From contig NZ_FMHI01000025.1 of the NCBI RefSeq assembly GCF_900090145.1, forward strand, positions 1 through 64,000: a DNA stretch of 64,000 nt, read 5' to 3'. This document shows positions 27,848 through 36,275 of the stretch, piece after piece (position 1 is the stretch's first letter; each line of letters starts with the position of its first letter). A program made the translations under genes and the position numbers. Origin of the DNA: Streptomyces sp. WMMB 322 (lineage in GTDB: Bacteria; Actinomycetota; Actinomycetes; Streptomycetales; Streptomycetaceae). A model generated the notes under the pieces. That model was not told where the DNA came from, made no database searches, and worked only from the letters and a program-made list of their open reading frames with translations.

Positions 27848-28717
27848 ATGCTGCGTGAAGTCACCGCCACCCGCTACGTCACCCCGCTTCGGGAGGGCGG
27901 CTCGCTCCCGGGGATCGTGGAGGCGGACGATCTCGGTACGTACGTCATGAAGTTCACCGGCGCCGGGCAGGGCCGCAAGACGCTGGTGGCCGAGGTCATC
28001 GCGGGGCGGCTGGCACAGCTGCTCGGACTGCGGGTGCCCGAGCTGGTGGGCATCCGGCTGGATCCGGTGATCGGCCTGAGCGAGCCGGACGAGGAGGTCC
28101 AGGACCTGCTGAAGGCCAGCGGCGGCCTCAACCTCGGCATGGACTTCCTTCCCGGGGCACTGGGCCTGGACCCGCTGGCCTTCGCCGTGAGTGCGGCGGA
28201 GGCCGGCCGGGTGGTGTGGTTCGACGCGCTGGTGGGCAACGTCGACCGGTCCTGGCGCAACCCGAACCTGCTCGTGTGGCACGGCGAGATGTGGCTCATC
28301 GACCACGGCGCGACGCTGGTCTGGCATCACAACTGGCCCTCGGCGCAGGCCGGTTCCTCTCGCTCCTCCCGCTCCTTCGGCGTTTCAGGGCCCTACGACG
28401 CCTCCGACCACGTGCTCGCCCCGTTCGGCCCGGACCTGGCCTCGGCTGCGGAGGATCTGGCCCCCCGGGTGACCGGTGAGCTCCTCGCCGAGTGCGCTGC
28501 CGCGGTCCCCGACGAATGGCTCACCGACGAGCCGGGGTTCGCGGGGCCCGACGAGCTGCGTGACGCGTACGTCAGGACGCTCTCGGCACGCGTTTCCGGG
28601 CTGCACGAGCGGATCACGATCGGCGAACCGAGCAGGGACGGTCCCTCGCGCGCGCCGGGCTGGCTGACCGGCGCGACGCCGCCCGTACGGCGCGGCGAGG
28701 GGAGCGCACAGCGGTGA
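27848..28717 (+). CDS. HipA-like kinase family protein
   Basis: This 289-residue protein resembles the stand-alone HipA-like kinase family (HipA_2 type). It shows an ATP-binding lysine in YVMKFTGAGQG (K35), a glutamate-bearing helix KTLVAEVIAGRLAQLLGL, a catalytic-loop-like NVDRSWRNPNLL (N131, D133, N140) and a metal-binding LIDHG (D152). Classical HipA toxins phosphorylate an aminoacyl-tRNA synthetase and pair with HipB, but no HipB-like HTH gene is adjacent. The stop overlaps the start of a DUF3037 gene (GTGA), a pairing I recall in other bacteria. Substrate and role are unknown. Confidence 0.82.
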   Translation: MLREVTATRYVTPLREGGSLPGIVEADDLGTYVMKFTGAGQGRKTLVAEVIAGRLAQLLGLRVPELVGIRLDPVIGLSEPDEEVQDLLKASGGLNLGMDFLPGALGLDPLAFAVSAAEAGRVVWFDALVGNVDRSWRNPNLLVWHGEMWLIDHGATLVWHHNWPSAQAGSSRSSRSFGVSGPYDASDHVLAPFGPDLASAAEDLAPRVTGELLAECAAAVPDEWLTDEPGFAGPDELRDAYVRTLSARVSGLHERITIGEPSRDGPSRAPGWLTGATPPVRRGEGSAQR

Positions 28718-29148
28718 GCGGTGGGAGCGGAGGGAGCGGAGGGAGCGGCGGCAGCGTAGGAAAGGCCGCCGGACGCGAGGTGTTCGAGTACGCGCTGCTG
28801 CGTGTGGTGCCGCGAGTGGAGCGCGGGGAGATGATCAACGCGGGGGTGGTCGTCTACTGCCGCGCCCGGTCGCTAGTCGTGGCCCGCACTCATCTTGACG
28901 AGGCGAGGCTGCGTGCCCTCGATCCCGGCGCCGACCTGGAAGGCGTGCGTGCTGCGCTGCGCGCCGCGGAGGGCCTGTGCCACGGAGGGGACGCCGCCGG
29001 GCAGGCCGCGCGCGAGGCGCCCGGCACGCGCTTCCGCTGGCTCGTGGCTCCCCGCAGCACGGTGGTGCAGCCGGGCCCGGTGCACACGGGGCTGACCAGT
29101 GATCCGGAGGCGGAGGCCGAGCGGCTGCTGGAGCTGCTGGTGCGCTGA
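28714..29148 (+). CDS. DUF3037 family protein
   Basis: The 144-residue protein begins with a Gly-Ser repeat encoded by 9-bp near-repeats (residues 2-14, SGGSGGSGGSGGS), which can vary in length. A DUF3037 domain follows: FEYALLRVVPRVERGEMINA, GVVVYCRARSLVVARTHLDE and a closing RFRWLVAPRSTVVQPGPVHT. DUF3037 genes often accompany HipA-like kinase genes, and here the GTG start overlaps the kinase stop, implying translational coupling. It could be the kinase's inhibitor, cofactor or substrate; none of these is shown. Confidence 0.85.
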   Translation: MSGGSGGSGGSGGSVGKAAGREVFEYALLRVVPRVERGEMINAGVVVYCRARSLVVARTHLDEARLRALDPGADLEGVRAALRAAEGLCHGGDAAGQAAREAPGTRFRWLVAPRSTVVQPGPVHTGLTSDPEAEAERLLELLVR

Positions 29149-29170
29149 ATCTCATGTCCACGGGCACCCG

Positions 29171-29199
29171 TTGACAGCGGGTTGCGGGACTCATAGCGT
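29171..29199 (+). promoter_or_regulatory. Sigma-70-type promoter of the fabG-like operon
   Basis: TTGACA (29171-29176), a 17-bp spacer and TAGCGT (29194-29199) make a strong HrdB-type promoter, with a 5' leader of about 50 nt before ATG 29257. Confidence 0.7.
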
Positions 29200-29256
29200 C
29201 ACGGCCACAGGTACTAAGCGGTTGCTCACCACTCATCAGGGCGAGGAGAAAACAGC

Positions 29257-30018
29257 ATGTCCACCACCGACCAGCGCGTCGCGATCGTCACCGGTGCGGC
29301 GCGGGGCATCGGCGCGGCCACCGCGGTACGGCTCGCGGCGGAGGGCCGCGCCGTAGCCGTGCTCGACCTCGACGAGTCGGCCTGCAAGGAGACCGTCGAG
29401 AAGATCACAGCCGACGGCGGCAAGGCGATCGCCGTGGGCTGCGACGTCTCCGACTCCGCGCAGGTGGAGACCGCCGTCGCGCGGGTTGCGGACGAACTCG
29501 GGCCGCCCACCGTGCTCGTGAACAACGCGGGCGTGCTGAGGGACAATCTGTTGTTCAAGATGAGCGACTCCGACTGGGACACGGTCATGAACGTGCACCT
29601 GCGCGGAGCGTTCCTGATGTCCCGTGCCTGCCAGAAGCACATGGTCGACGCCGGGTTCGGGCGGATCGTGAACCTCTCCTCCTCCTCGGCGCTCGGCAAC
29701 CGCGGCCAGGTCAACTACGCCGCGGCCAAGGCAGGCATGCAGGGCTTCACCAAGACACTCGCCAAGGAGCTCGGCAAGTTCGGCATCACCGCCAACTCCG
29801 TCGCACCCGGCTTCATCGTCACCGACATGACGGCTGCCACCGCGGAGCGCGTCGGCATGGGCTTCGAGGACTTCCAGGCCGCCGCCGCCTCGCAGATTCC
29901 CGTGCAGCGCGTCGGCCGGCCCGAGGACATCGCCAACGCCATCGCCTTCTTCGCCGGTGAACAGGCCGGCTTCGTCTCCGGTCAGGTGCTGTACGTGGCC
30001 GGCGGCCCGCTCAACTGA
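29257..30018 (+). CDS. fabG: 3-oxoacyl-[ACP] reductase-like SDR (FabG family)
   Basis: This 253-residue short-chain dehydrogenase has the NAD(P)-binding TGAARGIGAAT, the NNAG motif, and the catalytic Ser-Tyr-Lys in SSSSALGNRGQVNYAAAKAG. Its length and motifs match FabG, which reduces 3-oxoacyl-ACP with NADPH. Ribosome-binding site gaggag precedes ATG 29257. It is the first gene of a two-gene operon with another SDR, 17 bp apart. I recall this pair as conserved in Streptomyces (SCO1345-SCO1346 region). It is separate from the main fatty-acid cluster, so a specialised acyl substrate is possible. Confidence 0.88.
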   Translation: MSTTDQRVAIVTGAARGIGAATAVRLAAEGRAVAVLDLDESACKETVEKITADGGKAIAVGCDVSDSAQVETAVARVADELGPPTVLVNNAGVLRDNLLFKMSDSDWDTVMNVHLRGAFLMSRACQKHMVDAGFGRIVNLSSSSALGNRGQVNYAAAKAGMQGFTKTLAKELGKFGITANSVAPGFIVTDMTAATAERVGMGFEDFQAAAASQIPVQRVGRPEDIANAIAFFAGEQAGFVSGQVLYVAGGPLN

Positions 30019-30035
30019 CCGGAGGGTCACAGAAC

Positions 30036-30806
30036 ATGGCACAGCAGGACGCAGTACCGCAGGACAGCGGCGAGGTCGCGATCGTCACCGGCGGCAGCCG
30101 GGGCATCGGCTACGGCGTCGCCGAGGCGCTGATCGCCCGGGGGCACCGCGTGTGCATCACGGGCCGCAACGAGGACGCCCTCAAGGAGGCCGTCGCCGCT
30201 CTCGGTCCGCAGCGCGCGATGTACGTCGCGGGCAAGGCGCACGACGAGGAGCACCGGCGCACCGCAGTCGAGCAGGTCATGGAGGCCTGGGGCCGGGTCG
30301 ACCACCTCGTCAACAACGCCGGCACGAATCCGGTCTTCGGCCCGATCGCGGAGCTGGACCTCGCAGTGGCCCGCAAGGTCTTCGAGACCAACGTGGTCTC
30401 CGCCCTCGGCTTCGCCCAGTCCACCTGGGCGGCATGGCAGCGGGACCACGGCGGGACGATCGTCAACATCGCCTCCATTGCCGGAATGTCGGCCTCGCCC
30501 TTCATCGGGGCCTACGGAATGAGCAAGGCAGCGATGATCAATCTCACACAGCAGCTGGCGCACGAGTTCGCGCCGACGGTGCGGGTCAACGCCATCGCGC
30601 CCGCGGTCGTGAAGACGAAGTTCGCCGCGGCCCTCTACGAGGGGCGCGAGGAGGAGGCCGCCGCGCGTTATCCGATGAACAGGCTGGGAGCGCCGGAGGA
30701 CATCGGGGGCGCCGCCGCCTTCCTCACCTCCGGGGAATCGGCGTGGATCACCGGCCAGACGCTCGTCCTCGACGGCGGGCTCGCGCTCAACGCAGGAGTG
30801 GAGTAG
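30036..30806 (+). CDS. SDR family oxidoreductase (FabG-like)
   Basis: This 256-residue protein has TGGSRGIGYGVAEAL (cofactor site), NNAGTNPVF and the active site SIAGMSASPFIGAYGMSKAA (Tyr, Lys). The C-terminus reads SGESAWITGQTLVLDGGLAL, as in FabG-like enzymes. GGAGGG upstream of ATG 30036 is well placed, and the gene follows the first SDR by 17 bp. It probably reduces a related 3-oxo substrate. NAD(P) preference cannot be assigned with confidence. A terminator hairpin follows at 30846-30877. Confidence 0.88.
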   Translation: MAQQDAVPQDSGEVAIVTGGSRGIGYGVAEALIARGHRVCITGRNEDALKEAVAALGPQRAMYVAGKAHDEEHRRTAVEQVMEAWGRVDHLVNNAGTNPVFGPIAELDLAVARKVFETNVVSALGFAQSTWAAWQRDHGGTIVNIASIAGMSASPFIGAYGMSKAAMINLTQQLAHEFAPTVRVNAIAPAVVKTKFAAALYEGREEEAAARYPMNRLGAPEDIGGAAAFLTSGESAWITGQTLVLDGGLALNAGVE

Positions 30807-30845
30807 CGGCTTCCTGCGCGTGCACACCTCTCCTCCGGGAGAATC

Positions 30846-30877
30846 CGGGTGCCGGTCCGTCGTCGGACCGGCACCCG
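30846..30877 (+). terminator. Hairpin terminator after the SDR operon
   Basis: A perfect 14-bp stem (30846-30859 with 30864-30877, cgggtgccggtccg arm) has a 4-nt loop. It sits 40 bp after the second SDR stop. Confidence 0.85.
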
Positions 30878-31120
30878 CAGTCATCGGAATGACGCACGTC
30901 TCGTTGGTAATTGACGAATGGTTGACCAGTGCATGTTCCCGGAGTCGGATGCTGAGGTAGGGTCTCTTTCGCCTATCGGCCAGCGGCTCCGCGTAGGGCG
31001 CGCCCGTACCTCCGTACGAAGGCGTGGAGACAGCGCAAGCGACGCATCGACCGGCCGGCGGCAATTCCCTTTTGCAACTGCATCGGCAGTATTGGCCCAC
31101 GCCGACTGAGGAGCGCGCAG
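30878..31120. other. Leader region of the peptide-binding protein gene
   Basis: The stretch contains AT-richer sequence with TTGACC (30922-30927), a 17-bp spacer and TCGGAT (30945-30950), a possible weak promoter. TAGGGT at 30958-30963 is another possible -10. aggag at about 31108 is the ribosome-binding site for GTG 31121. No gene is seen. Confidence 0.4.
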
Positions 31121-32713
31121 GTGTTCGACCGGAACGGACCTCTGAAGGTCGCAGCGATCGTTGTCATATCAACGTCCATGGTCGCCGGGTGCAGTTCGAT
31201 GTCGGGGGGCAGCAGCGAGGAGAAGCGCCGCGAGGTCGTCGCTGGGACCACCAGTGCTCCCAGCACACTCGACCCGGCAGCGGCCTGGGACGGGTCGTGG
31301 GAGCTCTACAAGAACGTCTTCCAGACCCTGCTGTCCTTCCCCAGCAGCTCCTCCTCTCCGGAACCCGACGCCGCCAAGCGCTGCGGATTCACCGACTCCG
31401 CGAGCCGCGTCTACCGGTGCACCCTCAAGGACGGTCTGAAGTTCTCCAACGGGAATCCGCTCGACTCCCGCGCTGTGAAGCATTCCGTGGACCGTGTCAT
31501 GGCGATCAAGGCGAAGTCGGGACCGCTCGGCCTGATGGGGAGCCTGGAGCGGACGGAAACTCCGGACAAGCGCACCGTCGTCTTCCACCTGAAGAAGTCC
31601 GACGCCACTTTCCCCTTCATCCTCGCCACCCCGGCGATGGCGATCGTCGACCCGGAGAGCTACCCCGCGAAGAAGCTGCGCAAGGGCAGCAAGCTGGTGG
31701 GGTCCGGTCCGTACTCGCTGAAGTCCTACAGCAAGGGCAAGAGGGCCGAGCTGACCAAGTACAACGGTTACCGCGGTCCCGCGAAGCCCAAGAACGACGT
31801 CGTCACCATCGAATACTTCCAGGACTCGAAGAAGATGGTGGCCGCGCTCAAGGACAAGAAGATCGATGTCGCATACCGGGGACTGACGCCGGATCAGGTC
31901 ACCGGTTTCCGCAAGGCGCAGGCGAACGGCAACCAGGAAATCGAGCTGACCGAGCTCCTGGGCGCCGAGATCAGCTACCTGGTCTTCAACCCCAAGGACC
32001 GCATGGCCGGAAACCCCGCCGTGCGCAAGGCCGTCGCTGAGCTGGTCGACCGCAAGGCACTGGTGCGCAACGTCTACCACCGCACGGCCGACCCGCTGTA
32101 CTCCATGGTCCCCGGCGGTATCACCGGCCACACCGCCGCCTACTACGACCGCTACGGCGAGCCCGACCGGGCAAAGGCGAAGCAGACGCTCACCGAGGCC
32201 GGCATCACCAAGAAGGTGCCGTTGAAGCTGTGGTACACCACGGACCGCTACGGTTCGACGACGGGCGAGACGTTCGCCGAACTCAAGCGCCAGCTCAACA
32301 AGTCCGGGCTCTTCGACGTGAGCGTCCAGGGGCGCCCCTGGTCCGAGTTCGTCGAGGGGTACAGCAAGGGCAAGTACCCTGTCTTCGGCCGCGGTTGGTT
32401 CCCCGACTTCCCGGACGCCGACAACTACGTGGCGCCGTTCGTGGGCAAGAACAACGCGCTCGCCACGCCCTACGACAATCCCGAGATCACCGACGAGCTG
32501 CTTCCCAAGTCGCGCAAGGAGAGCAACCGCGCGACCGCGAGCCGCGACTTCACCCGCGCACAGAAGATCATCGCGAAGGACGCGAGGCTGCTTCCGCTGT
32601 GGCAGGGCCGGGTGTACGTGGCCTCGCGCAAGGACGTGGCAGGCGTCGAATGGGTGCTCGACCCCTCCACGCTGCCGCGCCTGTGGGAGCTGCACAAGAA
32701 GTCCAGCTGGTAG
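31121..32713 (+). CDS. ABC transporter substrate-binding lipoprotein (SBP_bac_5, DppA/OppA type)
   Basis: This 530-residue lipoprotein has a signal peptide ending MVAGCSS (lipidated cysteine about residue 24). The family 5 solute-binding fold follows, with TTSAPSTLDPAAAWDG at the start, LKDGLKFSNGNPLDSRAVKH, and a mid-protein NPAVRKAVAELVDRKALV. It would capture peptides, nickel-like or other small ligands outside the membrane for an ABC importer. No permease or ATPase genes flank it, so it is an orphan that must share a transporter encoded elsewhere. GTG 31121 follows aggag. Confidence 0.9.
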   Translation: MFDRNGPLKVAAIVVISTSMVAGCSSMSGGSSEEKRREVVAGTTSAPSTLDPAAAWDGSWELYKNVFQTLLSFPSSSSSPEPDAAKRCGFTDSASRVYRCTLKDGLKFSNGNPLDSRAVKHSVDRVMAIKAKSGPLGLMGSLERTETPDKRTVVFHLKKSDATFPFILATPAMAIVDPESYPAKKLRKGSKLVGSGPYSLKSYSKGKRAELTKYNGYRGPAKPKNDVVTIEYFQDSKKMVAALKDKKIDVAYRGLTPDQVTGFRKAQANGNQEIELTELLGAEISYLVFNPKDRMAGNPAVRKAVAELVDRKALVRNVYHRTADPLYSMVPGGITGHTAAYYDRYGEPDRAKAKQTLTEAGITKKVPLKLWYTTDRYGSTTGETFAELKRQLNKSGLFDVSVQGRPWSEFVEGYSKGKYPVFGRGWFPDFPDADNYVAPFVGKNNALATPYDNPEITDELLPKSRKESNRATASRDFTRAQKIIAKDARLLPLWQGRVYVASRKDVAGVEWVLDPSTLPRLWELHKKSSW

Positions 32714-32974
32714 ACAGGCGCCGGGCCGCGAGCCGCACGGCCGCCCGACCGGCGCGCCTCCCGGCGTCTTCCGGCGCACCTCCCGGCTCTTCTCGCGGTC
32801 TTCCGGCGGTGGGCGGCCCGCCGGGCCCGCCGGCTCCGCCGGGCCGCACCGGGGCAGCTGCGCGGAGGACCGCGGAGGACCGCGGCAGACGGTTCCGGGG
32901 ACCGGCTGTCGGCGGCACCCGATAGTTTCGTGGCGTCAGAAGACACACGCGAAGGCGCCGCGGAGGTACGAGAG
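32714..32974. other. GC-rich intergenic region with repeats
   Basis: No gene is supported. The region is extremely GC-rich and contains short hairpin-forming sequences (gcggcccg ... cgggccgc around 32813-32846) and a 10-bp direct repeat gcggaggacc at about 32872-32891. It probably holds the terminator of the binding-protein gene and the ung promoter. Confidence 0.4.
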
Positions 32975-33670
32975 TTGAACGACATGCTGGGCACCCTGCC
33001 GGACTCCTGGCAGCAGGCCCTCGGCGAGGAGACCGGCAAGCCCTACTTCAAGGAGCTGGCCGAGTTCGTCGAGGAGGAGCGTGAGCGGGGCCCGGTCTAC
33101 CCGCCGCGCGAGGAGGTCTTCGCGGCGCTGCACGCGACTCCGTACGAGCGGGTGAAGGTCCTGATCCTCGGCCAGGACCCGTACCACGGTGAGGGCCAGG
33201 GGCACGGCCTGTGCTTCTCCGTGCGTCCCGGCGTCCGTACGCCCCCGTCGCTGCGCAACATCTACAAGGAGATGCGCGACGATCTGGGCCACCCCGTCCC
33301 CGACAGCGGATATCTCATGCCCTGGGCGGAGCAGGGCGTGCTGCTCCTCAACGCGGTGCTCACGGTCAGGGCCGGGGAGGCCAACTCCCACAAGGGCAAG
33401 GGCTGGGAGAGGTTCACGGACGCCGTCATCCGGGCCGTTGCCGCCAGGGAGACGCCCGCGGTGTTCGTGCTGTGGGGCAACTACGCCAAGAAGAAGCTCC
33501 CGCTCATCGACACGGCACGGCACACGGTGGTGCAGGGCGCGCACCCCTCCCCGCTCTCCGCCAGGAAGTTTTTCGGCTCCCGTCCCTTCAGCCGGATCGA
33601 CGAAGCCGTCGCCGCGGCAGGCCACCCTCCGGTCGACTGGCGCATCCCGGAGGCCCGCGCACGCGCCTGA
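32975..33670 (+). CDS. ung: Uracil-DNA glycosylase
   Basis: This 231-residue family 1 UDG removes uracil from DNA in base excision repair. It shows the catalytic water-activating motif GQDPYHGEGQGHGLCFSV and the DNA-intercalation motif HPSPLS near the C-terminus. The start is uncertain. TTG 32975 has ggagg (32962-32966) 8 nt upstream and gives the N-terminus LNDMLGTLPDSWQQ; ATG 32984 and GTG 32930 are alternatives. The closely related sequence FAALHATPYERVKVLILGQD is typical of Streptomyces Ung. Actinomycetes often carry a second ung copy, which is not in this window. Confidence 0.95.
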   Translation: MNDMLGTLPDSWQQALGEETGKPYFKELAEFVEEERERGPVYPPREEVFAALHATPYERVKVLILGQDPYHGEGQGHGLCFSVRPGVRTPPSLRNIYKEMRDDLGHPVPDSGYLMPWAEQGVLLLNAVLTVRAGEANSHKGKGWERFTDAVIRAVAARETPAVFVLWGNYAKKKLPLIDTARHTVVQGAHPSPLSARKFFGSRPFSRIDEAVAAAGHPPVDWRIPEARARA

Positions 33671-33750
33671 GCGCGATTGTCAGTGGCTGCGGCTAGCGTC
33701 GTCGTGGCAGGTGACAGCAGCACCCGGCGGGCAGGCGGAGGAGGAGTTCC

Positions 33751-34224
33751 GTGACGGAGTCGCAGCAGGAGACGTCCCCGGACGGGATCCTGGTCCGCAT
33801 CGGCCAGGCGATCATGCTCCACCGCGCGGGCGACCGTGAGGAGGCCCGCAACCGGCTTGCGCTGCTGTGGTCGGAGACAGGTGAGGGTGATCTCTTCCAC
33901 CGCTGCACCATCGCGCACTACATGGCCGACACCCAGGACGACCCGGGCGCCGAACTGGAGTGGGACCGCCGCGCCCTGGCGGCTGCGGACGCGCTGACCG
34001 AGGAGGAGGTCGAGTGGGGGGAGCACTCGCTGGCCGTGCGCTCCCTGTATCCCTCGCTGTACCTCAACCTCGCCGCGGACCACGCCAAGCTCGGGGACAG
34101 CGATGCCGCGCGCCGTGAACTCCGCCGGGCGCAGGGCGCGCTGGGATCGCTGGCAGACGACGAATACGGTGCGGGCATCAGGGCCGCCGTGGGGAGACTG
34201 GAGAGCCGGCTGGGGCCGGCCTGA
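33751..34224 (+). CDS. Hypothetical TPR-like protein
   Basis: This 157-residue, wholly helical-looking protein has tetratricopeptide-like periodicity: IGQAIMLHRAGDREEARNRL, FHRCTIAHYMADTQDDPGAE, LYPSLYLNLAADHAKLGDSD and AARRELRRAQGALGSL. This suggests about three TPR units forming a protein-interaction scaffold. There is no signal peptide or membrane helix. GTG 33751 follows ggaggagg. It follows ung by 80 bp on the same strand. Function unknown. Confidence 0.75.
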   Translation: MTESQQETSPDGILVRIGQAIMLHRAGDREEARNRLALLWSETGEGDLFHRCTIAHYMADTQDDPGAELEWDRRALAAADALTEEEVEWGEHSLAVRSLYPSLYLNLAADHAKLGDSDAARRELRRAQGALGSLADDEYGAGIRAAVGRLESRLGPA

Positions 34225-34317
34225 CGCGTTCCGGACGGTGCGCGGCAAGGACGGCACCCCCGGGAAGGCGTGCGCTGACGCTCCCGCCCTGTGTCCCGGC
34301 CGTCGTTGCGCCCGTGC

Positions 34318-34944
34318 TCAGCCTCCCCGTGGCGCCGGGGAGGCGGGCCGGGTACTGAGCATCCCGTGCAGCAACTCCCGCAAACCTGCCCGCAGTTCCC
34401 CCAGGGTGGGTACCTCCGCGGCGTAGGAGCCGGCCGTGCACGAGAAGAGCATGCCGTCGCACCACGCCACCAGAGACAGGGTGTGCCGCTCCGGTTCGTT
34501 CGACCCGGCCCGGCTCAGCATCGCCACGAGCGGCTTCCGGAAGGCGCTCGTCCCGGTGCGCACATACATCTCCCGCAGTTCCGGCCGCCGCGTGATCTCC
34601 AGGGCCAGTTCGTAGCGCGCGATGAGAAGCGAGGGGTCGCGGGTGAGGTAGCGGTGCATCGCGAGCGCCAGCCCGTCCGCGAGTTCGTCGGCGTCCTCCC
34701 CCTGCGGCATCTCCTCGAGCGAGATCACCTGCGACTCCCGCACGGCCAGGTGCCGCACCGCAGCCTCGATCAGTGCCGCCCGCGTTCGGGCATGGTTGGA
34801 GGTCGATCCCTGCGGAAGGCCGGCCGCCTCGTCCACGGCCCGGTGGGTCAGTGCGCGGAGCCCGCCCCCTGCCAGTAGGGAGATCGCGGCGTCGCCGATC
34901 ACCTCGGAGCGGGTGGCCGGGGGAGAGGAACGGGGCGCGGTCAT
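34318..34944 (-). CDS. TetR family transcriptional regulator
   Basis: This 208-residue protein has an N-terminal TetR helix-turn-helix (about 12-60: AAISLLAGGGLRALTHRAVD, EAAGLPQGSTSNHARTRAAL) and an all-helical ligand-binding domain. It is transcribed divergently from a FAD-dependent monooxygenase. The 110-bp gap holds two copies of a CACTACA-type palindrome, its likely operator. A usual arrangement would be repression of both genes, relieved by the substrate of the monooxygenase. ATG 34944 is chosen; 14 codons upstream are an unlikely extension. Confidence 0.9.
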   Translation of the reverse strand: MTAPRSSPPATRSEVIGDAAISLLAGGGLRALTHRAVDEAAGLPQGSTSNHARTRAALIEAAVRHLAVRESQVISLEEMPQGEDADELADGLALAMHRYLTRDPSLLIARYELALEITRRPELREMYVRTGTSAFRKPLVAMLSRAGSNEPERHTLSLVAWCDGMLFSCTAGSYAAEVPTLGELRAGLRELLHGMLSTRPASPAPRGG

Positions 34945-34983
34945 GGCAGCCAATGTACGTCGGGGACGGAGAGGCACGTGATC

Positions 34984-35015
34984 CACTACAGGCGTAGTAC
35001 ACTACAGATGTAGTG
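34984..35015. promoter_or_regulatory. Tandem TetR operators
   Basis: Two adjacent 16-bp sites lie 16 bp centre to centre: CACTACAggCGTAGTA (34984-34999) and the perfect CACTACAgaTGTAGTG (35000-35015). They are in the divergent TetR/monooxygenase gap. This double-site pattern is typical of QacR/TetR-like cooperative binding. Confidence 0.8.
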
Positions 35016-35054
35016 ACCGGGTGACGGTCATCCCCACGGAGAAGGAGACCGCAC

Positions 35055-36275
35055 ATGTCCGAGTCCCGCTCCCGGCCCGGCGCGCTCGTCATCGGAGCCG
35101 GCATCGGCGGCCTCACCGCCGCCGTCGCGCTGCACCAGCGGGGATGGCGGGTCACCGTCCTCGAACGGGCCCCCGCGGTGGAGGCCGTGGGAGCGGGAAT
35201 GGGGATGACGCCCAACTCGCTGCGGGCGCTGGACACGATCGGCCTCGGGGACACCGTCAGATCCATGCGCACCTGGAGCGACGAGGGAGGGCTGCGCACT
35301 CCGTCCGGTCGGTGGCTCTCCCGGACGAACCAGGAGGCCGCGGCCGCCCGCTTCGGGGGCCCGTTCGTGCCGCTGCACAGAGCCACCCTCATCTCGCTCC
35401 TCCACTCCCGGCTGCCCGAAGGCGCGGTACGCACCGACACGGCCGCCGACGTCGCGGACCCCGGCGGCGAGGACCGGCGCGCACGGGTGCGCAGCGGTGC
35501 GCAGGAGTGGGAGGCGGACCTGGTCGTCGCCGCCGACGGCATCCACTCCCCGGCGCGATCCGTCCTCTTCCCCGGGCAGCCCGGTCCCCGCTATGCGGGT
35601 TTCACCGCCTGGCGGCTCGTCGTTCCGGCACCTGATGTCGCCTACCCGCCGCACGAGACGTGGGGCCGCGGCGCCCTGTGGGGCACCCAGCCGCTGCACG
35701 ACGGACACGTCTACGCCTACGCCGCGGCGGCGGTACCGGCGGGGCAGCGGACGCCCGACGGTGAACTCGCCGAGCTGCGACGCCGGTTCGGCACCTGGCA
35801 CGAGCCGGTACCGGCGATTCTCCGGGCCGCGGGGCCGGGAGATGTGCTGCGCAGCGACGTCCATCAGGCCGCGGCGCCGCTGCCGGCTTTCCACCGGGGA
35901 CGCGTGGCGCTGCTCGGCGACGCCGCTCACGCCATGCCGCCGACACTCGGTCAGGGTGGCAACCAGGCCGTCGAGGACGCCGTCGTGCTCGCTCATCACG
36001 CCACGCCGGGGACGGATGTTCCCGCCGCCCTCGACGCCTACACGAACGATCGGCTGCCCCGCACCGGTGAGGTGGTGCGGCGCGCCATCAGGGTCGGCCG
36101 CCTCGTCACCCTGACCTCAGCCCCCGCCTGCGCTCTCCGGAACGCCGCGGTGGCCGTGGTCAACCGGCTCGGACCGCACCTGGAGCTGCGCGCACTGGAC
36201 GGGATCGCCGACTGGAGCCCGCCCGGACATCAGGGCGCCGTGGGCGTCAACGGGACTCGGAAGGCCGGGAGTTGA
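35055..36275 (+). CDS. FAD-dependent monooxygenase (aromatic hydroxylase type)
   Basis: This 406-residue flavoprotein has the dinucleotide motif VIGAGIGGLTAAVALHQRG at the N-terminus, VAADGIHSPAR (DG motif) in the middle and GDAAHAMPPTLGQGGNQAVE (GD motif) near residue 295. These are hallmarks of group A hydroxylases and epoxidases acting on aromatic or polyketide substrates with NAD(P)H and oxygen. No partner biosynthesis genes are adjacent, so the substrate is unknown. Expression is probably controlled by the divergent TetR. The last 29 bp overlap the 3' end of lnt on the other strand. Confidence 0.9.
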   Translation: MSESRSRPGALVIGAGIGGLTAAVALHQRGWRVTVLERAPAVEAVGAGMGMTPNSLRALDTIGLGDTVRSMRTWSDEGGLRTPSGRWLSRTNQEAAAARFGGPFVPLHRATLISLLHSRLPEGAVRTDTAADVADPGGEDRRARVRSGAQEWEADLVVAADGIHSPARSVLFPGQPGPRYAGFTAWRLVVPAPDVAYPPHETWGRGALWGTQPLHDGHVYAYAAAAVPAGQRTPDGELAELRRRFGTWHEPVPAILRAAGPGDVLRSDVHQAAAPLPAFHRGRVALLGDAAHAMPPTLGQGGNQAVEDAVVLAHHATPGTDVPAALDAYTNDRLPRTGEVVRRAIRVGRLVTLTSAPACALRNAAVAVVNRLGPHLELRALDGIADWSPPGHQGAVGVNGTRKAGS

